A DNA stretch of 64,000 nt. Origin: Physcomitrium patens (lineage: Eukaryota > Streptophyta > Bryopsida > Funariales > Funariaceae). A program made the translations under genes and the position numbers. Position 1 is the stretch's first letter. Each line of letters opens with the position of its first letter. This document shows positions 56,312 through 64,000 of the stretch, piece after piece. The stretch spans positions 8,379,444 to 8,443,443 of the forward strand of contig NC_037269.1 of the NCBI RefSeq assembly GCF_000002425.4. Reading direction: 5' to 3'. The notes under the pieces are model-generated. The model searched no databases, was not told where the DNA came from, and saw nothing but the letters and a program-made list of their open reading frames with translations.

Positions 56312-58531
56312 GGATGTTGTCTTCTTTATAATTTAAAGTCACAACATATTTGATTTGTGAATCTTTCCAATTTTAGAAAAAAGACTTCATGCCTATACAA
56401 TCAAATTTTAAGCCAATACCAAATGCTTCATGCACACTACATCACTATTTTTATAGATGGATTAACATGTGTGCCAAATTCTAAGTAGACCTCTGCTATC
56501 ACCTTTACTTTCAGCTACTAAATAATTGAGTATACTAGCAATCACTTTTTATCACTTGGAAACTCTACCAAGAGGTGCCCCTAAACTACTCTATGCTCTC
56601 TAAACTATATTCTCCTGGATGCAGTCTAATACTATGGATTTTCTAGAAGCAACAATAGTCGATGAAGATTCAATGATGTCCTCTTGGAAGAGCCTTCAAA
56701 GCTTACACTAGTATCAACAGGTTAATCCGTGACCAGGATGATGTATTTGTTTTTGATGGTACTTCATACCTCCCTCCTTGGAAGTGGTGATTTTAACTTG
56801 ATCCAACATGTACGCGCCTTCTGAATACTGTCTTCCAGCTGCCTTGCTTGATTCGTGCTGACTACTGAAATGGGATTCACATTAACAATTAAGGTTCCTG
56901 AATACCTCTATGCTACTTACGGCAAGACTACAAGGACATTGATGATGATTAGATATCAAGAAAAAAAATAAGGGAAGTAGCGACTGCTCTCAGAAAAAAT
57001 CCACGAGTTCTTTAACCTTCGCCGCCTTGTGCAACTAGCAACCGCGACGGACACGCTAGTTCGCCATTTATTGCTTGTTATCTCCACATTTTACTAAGTG
57101 CGGCGTCCAAGAATTACAGCCGCCTAGTGATGTAAGGAGTCAGTGCCTGAGCGGTCTCAGCAACTCTAATCGTGGGACAGTAAGGAACTGGACCCTTTGT
57201 CACAATCACCCCAACCGCCGTTGTTGATACCACAAGCACCAAGATCTCAAATTCAACACCCTCGCTGAATCATCGGAAGACGAGAACCACGTACTTAACA
57301 ACAAAACAATACCAGAATGTCGCTCAAGGAACAAGGAAGGCCGCGACTATTGACGATAGAACTCCACAGCAATGCCCAACGCCCCTTGCTAATATCCCAT
57401 ATTGAAACTTCCCACTTCAACACAGAACAACACAACAACTTCGATTCCAACCTACAACAACGTACAGCGACCCACACCCTAATTCCATCGTAACAGGGAT
57501 GCTCAATACAGAACCAAGGAAGAAGTTTCAAACCACGTCAACCAAAGACGTCCTTTGCTGCTGCTATCCACAACCACGTCCACCGAGACAGCCGCACGTA
57601 GCCACCAATGCTCAATGCCATCGCGTTCTATGACACACTAACTTGAAAGGAAATGCTGTACCCAGCACTTCAACGAAACGGAACAAAATAAGGACAATAA
57701 CAAGTAGAACGGCCAGCACCACTAGGCCGCACGTTGAACTCTCCAACAACCAACTGCACACATAAACGATGATGTGCATTTGATACGGTGCTGATATGAT
57801 TGGAATACTATCTAGATACAATCTAGTACGGAGTAGGCAAGCATGTAGGTATGTATGTGATACACATGCGGTATGATCAGTCGGATGTCGCCAGACGAGT
57901 ATCATCAGCCGCGTATTGCCTATCGGATATGGCTGACCTCCGCCTTGAGGGCGGAGCTCCTGCCGATTTGGGTCCGCGTCTGGACCCCTTAGGGCTCTCT
58001 GGTTTCTTTTTTCTTTTTTCTTTCTGTATGCTTAAGTGGAGCTCCGGATCTGATGGAGGCGGTGCAGCTGTTCTTGCTCTGGTTTATTTTCACCTAGAAC
58101 CCTCTACACTACTCTTCACCTAACAATTGCAATTTTGACACTTTAATTGCATTCTTTTGTTCTAAAACAACTAGTGAATTGATTTGATGACTCACAAGTT
58201 TTTGGTAGAAAATAAATGTTGTAACATCAAAAAATATTGTTTCAAAGTTTTGTTATATTCAAAATGTTATATTACTAGAAAGTTGAGTAACTAATGACAA
58301 GTCATTTTGTAGTTTGTATTTTGTGCTATTGTAAAGATGATAAAGAGCATAATACACATTACACATTTTAATTATAATATTCATTTTATAAAAAATAATC
58401 AATCAAATTTATACACAATTCTTACTTTTTATTTTTTTTTGTATCAAAAATCTTCATAAAAGAATAAAATAAAAATTATAAAAACTACTCGCAGTACCCC
58501 ACAAGCTCCACCACAATGCCTGCGGGAGCTT
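56312..58531. other. Low-copy region 3' of GMD, no gene recognised
   Basis: Composition is mixed, with GC-richer parts at about 56960-57620 and 57890-58090. Open frames (57295-57531, 57612-57905, 57851-58123) lack recognisable domains. The GMD 3' UTR should lie just left of 58532, where the sequence is AT-rich. Confidence 0.45.
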
Positions 58532-60088
58532 TCAAGGCTGCTGGTGTGAGTCCATGAAGCCGGCGTCCACCAGCACCTTCTCGCGCTTCGCCTTCTCCAA
58601 ATCGCTGTCCATCATCATTGCCACAAGCTTCTTAAACTGCACCTTCGGCTCCCACCCCAACACCTCCTTCGCCTTCTTCGCACTGCCTCGTAGATTGTCC
58701 ACCTCCGAAGGCCGGAAGTACCTACAAAGCCGACACGAGGCGCACACACATCCCTCATCAATCGCACATCGCGAAACTTATTCCACACAATCGACGAATG
58801 CAAATATCACCACCCACGACCCACTACATTCCCGAACAACCAACCACGCTTCTCTGCCTCCACGTCCAGCACCACATTTCCAGGCTAATTGTCCACACCA
58901 AATCCTACTTTTCCACCACAACAACGTTCGAACGCTCATCCCGAGTGTCATGAGAGTGTCTCTTACCTGGGGTCGATCTCAACATAGTCCTTCCAGTTCA
59001 GCCCAACGCAGCCGAACGCCTCCTCCAGAAACTCCTCCACAGTGTGCGAGTCTTCTGTGGCCAGCACGTAGTCGTCGGGCTTGTCTTGCTGCAGCATCAG
59101 CCACATTCCCTCAACGTAGTCCCCTGCGAACCCCCAGTCGCGCGACGCCTTCAGGTTGCCCAGATACAGTTTCTTCTGTAGCCCCACCTTGATGCGCCCG
59201 ATAGCTCTCGTAATCTTCCTGGTTACGAAGTTCTCGCCTCTGCGGGGCGACTCGTGGTTGAACAGAATGCCATTGCACGCAAACATGCCATACGCCTCGC
59301 GGTAGTTCACGGTGTAGAAATGCCCTGCAACCTTCGCGACGGCGTAAGGGCTGCGTGGGTGGAACACCGTGGTCTCGTCTTGGGGCGGAGGAGTGGCACC
59401 GTACATCTCGGAAGATCCGGCCTGGTAGTACTTCACCTGCACAATGTCCAGCCACCTCACCATTATCAATAATCCAAACCACCCGAAGCCTCTCATCACG
59501 GGCTAGCAAGAAAATGATCCGAAACCTGTGGCATAAACCGGGGTATCTCTGTGCTATGCCCTTAAGCACTGGCAGAGTCAGAAGTGTTGTTGGCGTTTAG
59601 AGCGTCATGACAACCGCGTCCCCAGACTATGGTGCATCTGTAAAGGGGATGGTACTGCGTAATATGTTCACCGCAGTTCCGAAGCTCACCAGTCTGCCAG
59701 TGGCCTGAATGTGGATTCGAATGGCTTCCAGCAGCCTCAGAGTGCCCGTGCCCACCACATCTGCGGTGTAGTCCGGATTCTCGAACGACACGCCTACGTG
59801 GGACTGAGCTCCGAGGTTGTAAACCTCGTCCGGGCAGATGGAGTCCACCCACTTGCGCAATGCGGACGCATCTGATAGATCCCCATAGTGCAGTTTCATT
59901 CGGGAGCTGGATTGATGGGGGTCAATGTAGATGTGCTCCAGTCGCTGCGTGTTGAAGTTGGAGGACCTTCTGATGATGCCATGCACCTCGTAGCCTTTGT
60001 TCAGCAAGAACTCGGTCAGGTAAGAGCCATCCTGGCCAGTGATTCCGGTGATGAGCGCCTTCTTGGTTGGTGCGGTCTGTGGTGCCAT
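58532..60088 (-). CDS. GMD: GDP-mannose 4,6-dehydratase (three coding exons)
   Basis: Spliced by hand: exon 1 60088-59690, exon 2 59436-58967, exon 3 58721-58532; 1059 nt, 352 residues plus stop. Introns have GT...AG ends and join in phase (TGRL to VKYYQAG; AG to G making Arg before YFRPSEV). It converts GDP-D-mannose to GDP-4-keto-6-deoxy-D-mannose in the cytosol, the first step to GDP-L-fucose for glycoprotein and cell-wall fucosylation (Arabidopsis MUR1). Visible features are the NADP-binding GITGQDG (residues 15-21), GSSEMYG (140-146) with catalytic Ser/Glu, YAVAK (Tyr164, Lys168) and [15 protein letters not shown]. It is near the usual plant length of about 360, with a short N-terminus. 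The ATG at 60088 is preferred over the in-frame one at 60106, which lies across a probable splice acceptor. Confidence 0.96.
58722..58966 (-). other. GMD intron 2
   Basis: 245 bp, donor GTAAGAGAC and acceptor CTTTGTAG on the minus strand, phase 2 (splitting the Arg codon of DPRYFRP). Confidence 0.93.
59437..59689 (-). other. GMD intron 1
   Basis: 253 bp, donor GTGAGCTTCGG and acceptor CATTGTGCAG on the minus strand, phase 0 between Leu133 and Val134. Confidence 0.93.
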
Positions 60089-60700
60089 TGCGAGCAACCT
60101 GCACACAATGCCGTGATGTGGTGCGTCATGAAACGTGCTGAATTGGTCACAACTATCAAACCGCTGAGAGTTCGCATATCGTCCTAAAAAAACAGTTGGA
60201 TGCGGTAGTGTAAGAAGTCGCCGTGTCTAGAGCAAAATTATTTGCGATTCTACCATTTCACAAACCCATTCTGACAAGACGGGTACAGAATGTGTGCTGA
60301 GGACCTGCGAGTGCTCCAAGCTGGATTGGCTACCGTTGAAATGTCGGGATTGCTCAAGCCTGACAATGTTCAATACCAACGATCCATCCAGAAACTTGCA
60401 TAAATCAAATCGTTCCAAAATCTCACATGATCCTGCCCTGGTTGATAAGCAATTGGAGAATCGCAAGCTTCTGAGGGTGGAAGACGTTTAGAACCATAAT
60501 CTAAGCATTCAGACCTTCGCTTCTGCAGCGCTTACCTTAATCTAAACAGCACAACCGCAATCGATCACGTCGCGGACGAACTCCAAAAGCCGAGGACTCT
60601 GGAGATAGACAACCGTCCTGCGATCCCTTGAATGAATCCCGACTTAAAGCTCACAGCGTGCGTTCTGCGCTCCGTGAGTGGCGTGACAAATTGCAGTCAC
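60089..60700 (-). promoter_or_regulatory. GMD 5' UTR with leader intron
   Basis: The acceptor TTGTGTGCAG (exon resumes at 60098) and donor AAG then GTAAGCGC (exon ends at 60536) define a probable 437-bp leader intron, 60099-60535. The first untranslated exon lies right of 60536, and the transcription start may be near 60700. This is inferred from splice-site quality only. Confidence 0.6.
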
Positions 60701-60732
60701 TACACTAACTTTGTGACTGTGAACCCGTCTCT

Positions 60733-60963
60733 TTAAGCACAAAACACATCTACCATAATTCCGTAACCGAATGGATCCACACGTTGCGCCAGAATCATGT
60801 CCTCAAACGTCCGGTAAATCACTACTGTGCTCAAACGGTCCACAAATGGCACATTCTTGGCCTCGTTGCTCGTCATGGCGCACGACCCAGTCATGTAGTG
60901 CAAGGCCACCACAACCAGCATGCTCAGCTCTACAGCGACCCCTCCCATCGCTTCGGTGTGCAT
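60733..60963 (-). other. Open frame upstream of GMD with signal-peptide-like start (weak)
   Basis: A 76-codon frame on the same strand, about 200 bp upstream of the probable GMD first exon. It begins MHTEAMGGVAVELSMLVVV, a short hydrophobic run followed by small residues, then an uncharacterised tail. I do not recognise it. It may equally be promoter DNA with a chance frame, since overlapping frames of similar length exist on the other strand. Confidence 0.2.
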
Positions 60964-62790
60964 TGCCGATTAAAAACAGAAATCGGTGAAACCTCATCGC
61001 CCGTTGATCACTTCCCGCGTTGGAGCTCGCGTGCAGGAGTCCCCGATGACTCAGAGGAGTGGGTTCTAAAAAGCACCCTTCCCTCACCGAGAATATTAAG
61101 TAACCGTGAGCTTGTTTCCACTTGTGAATCAGCAATCGCGGGGGAAAAAGCTTCACTAGAAGCAAGAGCCTACCGCTAATGGAACAAGCGAGAAGAGATT
61201 CTGCAACATGGAGACAAATATTGATTAAAAGTAAGTAAATTACAATGTTTCTAGTGAAAAAGATGATAATGAGGGCAAGTTTGAGGATTAAGGAGTAGGA
61301 AACATTTGTAGAACTAGGTCCTTTGGTGGTGCTTTGATACCATAAATTTTTTAAATGTAAATCTATAGCATAGATATTCTGAACTTCCATATTCAATAAA
61401 AAAATTTAAATATAAGAATGTTTTTGTGCACATATGTGTGGATTTGTGTAAAGTAAATTTATATATTTATTATAAATTGCATATAAGTAAAAATAGATAA
61501 ATAAATACAATAGATAAAGTGCATTAAGTCTTTTTATATTTTAGATTTGATATTATAATAAATTTGTAATTATTACAAATCATTTGATTTAACTTAATTT
61601 GATGATTAAATAAAATATTTAATAAATCTTAATTTTTCTTAGTAATATATTAATAGGTGATTTGCAATCCCAATAAGATTTAAATAAAACAAAATCTTAA
61701 TTTTTAAAGAATTTAGTGTGAATTCAAGCAATCTTAATCCAAAAATCATAGTATTAATCTTATAAATTTTAATTAAGTTTTAAAAGTCTTTATTTCTAAG
61801 AACTTTGGTAATTTTTTTTATATAAATTAATAAAAATAAATATTAGATAGTATTATTTTAATACCTATTAATTTTATAAAATCATAATTCAAAATGCTAA
61901 TAAATTTAAGTTTAAATTCTAAAAGAAATTTATTAAATATTAAATTTAAATTATACATTCTAAAAAATTTTATAATAAAATTATTAATTTTTAAAATTAC
62001 TAATTTGATAATTTAAAAATTAATTTTTCATTTTAAATTTATTGATTTTTAAAATTACTAATTGGATATTAATAAATAAACTAAATATTTAAAATAAATA
62101 AATCAATAAATTTAAATTAAAATCTATTAACAAGTTTTTGTTGCAAATATAAGATGTACTTTACTATTGCAAAATTAATATCAAACTATTAGTTACATAA
62201 ATTTCTATCCTACGAAATTCCATCATTATAAGTCTTTAGAATTTAGTAATATTATAAAATAAAAAAAATTAAAAATTAAAAATTTTTTTTAGCAAGATTT
62301 GAGATTTCTAACATGATATTTTTGTTTTAAATATATAATAATGATGATGAGCTATTAAATCAAAAGAATGATGCCTAAATTTTTTAAATACTTTAAAAGT
62401 TGCAAAATGTTCATGTGTATTTAAGTTAAAAAATTAGGTTGTATATTACATGTATAAACAATGTAACTTCAAAAATTACAATTTTGAGTGAATAAAAACC
62501 AAGATATAAAATACTAAAAAACCTAAATATTTAACTATTATTTACTTAAAAAAGAGTTAATTTTAAAATTTTATTATTGATAACATGATTATTAGAAAAT
62601 ATTATGTTATTTGTATACAAATCCATTACAAAAACTAATCTAAGATCATAAAAAGAAATTAATTTAAAAAAGTATTTTTCTTCTTTGTTAGGATAATTTT
62701 ATAATTTATCTAATTTATAGTTCTCTTTAATACTTTTTTTTTCCAAACAAATGACACCACTTTTGGATTACTTATTCTAAATATTATATA
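60964..62790. other. Upstream flank grading into very AT-rich DNA
   Basis: The part to about 61200 has balanced composition but no recognisable exon. From 61200 on it is AT-rich with many A/T homopolymers and no open frame worth reporting. Confidence 0.5.
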
Positions 62791-62845
62791 TCTTTACTTA
62801 TATATTTATTTATATAATATTTACTTATATATTATAAGTATTATA

Positions 62846-62885
<40 letters not shown>

Positions 62886-63340
62886 GTAAATAAATAATAA
62901 TTATATAATATAAGTATATATTATAAGTATATAATATAAGTATGTATTATAAGTATATAATATAAGTATGTATTATAAGTATATAAGGCAGGACCCATTA
63001 TAAGTATACAATATAAGTATATATTATAAGTATAAAATATAAGTATATATTATAAGTATAAAATATAAGTATATATTATAAGTATAAAATATAAGTATAT
63101 ATTATAAATATATAATATAAGTATATATTATAAATATATAATATAAGTATATATTATAAATATATAATATAAGTATATATTATAAATATATAATATAAGT
63201 ATATATTATAAATATATAATATAAGTATATATTATAAATATATAATATAAGTATATATTATAAATATATAATATAAGTATATATTATAAGTATATAATAT
63301 AAGTATATATTATAAGTATTAAATATATATTATAAATATC
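62791..63340. repeat. 26-bp AT-only tandem repeat array
   Basis: Units of the form TATAAATATATAATATAAGTATATAT are shifted by 26 bp; 63097-63290 is almost perfectly periodic. Variants with TATAAGTATAAAATA or GTATGTATTAT lie to the left, and a (TA)n run at about 62848-62880 precedes them. One unit near 62987-63000 carries the GC-rich interruption GGCAGGACCC. Each unit is nearly self-complementary (TATAAGTATATA...). Confidence 0.9.
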
Positions 63341-63780
63341 AGATATTTACTTATATTATATTTAATTATATTTACTTATATTATATTTAATTATATTTAC
63401 TTATATTTATATATATTTACTAATATATATTTACTTATATTTACTTATATATATTTACTTATATTTACTTATATATATTTACAAAATATATATATTTACA
63501 AAATATATATATTTACAAAATCTATATATTTACAAAATATATATATTTTCAACATATATATATTTACAAAATATATATATTTACAAAATATATATATTTA
63601 CTTATATATATTTACAAAATATATATATTTACTTATATATATTTACAAAATATATATATTTACTTATATATATTTACAAAATATATATATTTACTTATAT
63701 ATATTTACAAAATATAGATATTTACTTATATATATTTACAAAATATATATATTTACTTATATATATATTTACTTATTCTA
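63341..63780. repeat. 17-bp and 31-bp AT-rich tandem repeats
   Basis: From about 63478 a 17-bp unit TTTACAAAATATATATA repeats. From about 63580 it alternates with TTTACTTATATATA to give a 31-bp higher-order unit (starts at 63611, 63642, 63673). The left part (63341-63477) has looser TTTACTTATAT repeats. Confidence 0.88.
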
Positions 63781-64000
63781 AATAAATGATATATATTTGT
63801 TAAAGATAAATATTAAGACATTAAACACTAAGAAAAATTATAAAAAATTAAGATAAAACTTAGATTTTTATATAAAATAGGAAAATATAAAATTAAAATA
63901 TAATTTATATAATCATTATTTTTTTTTAAAAGAAAAAGAATACAAAAAAAATAAGAATAATTATTATAAAAGTTATTTATATTTAAAGAAGAGTATGGCC
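63781..64000. other. AT-rich end of window, nothing recognised
   Basis: No repeat period or coding frame is visible. Confidence 0.5.

Noticed and set aside
57121..57180. tRNA-like string (GCCTGAGCGGTCTCAGCAACTC)
   Set aside because: No complete cloverleaf, B box or anticodon arm could be assembled around it.
58554..59192. 212-codon plus-strand frame
   Set aside because: It overlaps GMD exons 2-3 and intron 2 in antisense. Ser/Pro/Arg-rich composition is typical of a shadow of GC-rich coding sequence.
60294..60491. Plus-strand frame with CECSKLDWLPLKCRDC, reminiscent of an AN1 zinc finger
   Set aside because: It lies inside the probable GMD leader intron on the opposite strand, has no ATG start, and lacks the remaining Cys/His ligands; likely chance.
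60803..61396. 197-codon minus-strand frame
   Set aside because: It crosses from balanced to AT-rich DNA with no domain or plausible codon pattern; treated as chance.
1..64000. CRISPR arrays, bacterial operons or riboswitches
   Set aside because: The sequence is a plant nuclear genome. Tandem repeats present are AT microsatellites and satellites without spacer structure.
63781..64000. Telomeric repeat at the right edge
   Set aside because: No TTTAGGG or TTAGGG units are present; the arrays are AT-only satellites.

Overview
This is a nuclear window from a land plant, most likely a bryophyte such as a moss. That assignment is inferred, not proven. It rests on a plant-type GDP-mannose 4,6-dehydratase gene, a plant-type CYSTM (PQGYP-repeat) gene, GT-AG introns including 5' UTR introns, and dense nested chromodomain Ty3/gypsy LTR retrotransposons. 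Only two confident host genes are present, both on the minus strand: the CYSTM gene (15155-16129, 3 coding exons) and GMD (58532-60088, 3 coding exons). I spliced both by hand from exon phase and splice sites. Each appears to have one more intron just upstream of its ATG.

1-11184 is a three-level nest. The oldest level is element C (8651-11184, plus strand, decayed). Element A (minus strand, runs off the left edge) inserted into C. Element B (1966-8298, plus strand) then inserted into the 5' LTR of A. B is nearly pristine: its 530-bp LTRs show two differences, it has a CAAGA target duplication, and its one obvious lesion is a nonsense codon in pol. The U3 of A's LTR carries an array of perfect heat-shock elements upstream of a TATA box, which is the most striking regulatory signal in the window.

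11185-17760 is low-copy DNA with the CYSTM gene. 17770-26936 holds minus-strand LTRs and gag/pol remnants of the same retrotransposon family, a decayed LRR gene (about 19640-21500) and a solo LTR (21893-22451).

26937-47319 is a second nest. Element F (plus strand) is split by element E (27880-41319). E's 5' LTR is split by a different gypsy element, D (28345-34162), and E's 3' LTR by a 1.25-kb insert. F's integrase region holds a further 1.3-kb insert. Target duplications can be read at most junctions, some altered only by C-to-T or G-to-A changes.

47320-56311 is mostly minus-strand LTR remnants with two GC-richer low-copy patches nearby. 56312-61200 is low-copy DNA with GMD. 61200-64000 is very AT-rich and ends in tandem arrays of 26-bp, 17-bp and 31-bp units.

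Elements B, C, E and F share an unrecognised open reading frame of about 140 codons between pol and the 3' LTR. The related minus-strand element I lacks it. Older copies decay almost entirely through C-to-T and G-to-A changes, as expected of methylated, silenced plant repeats.
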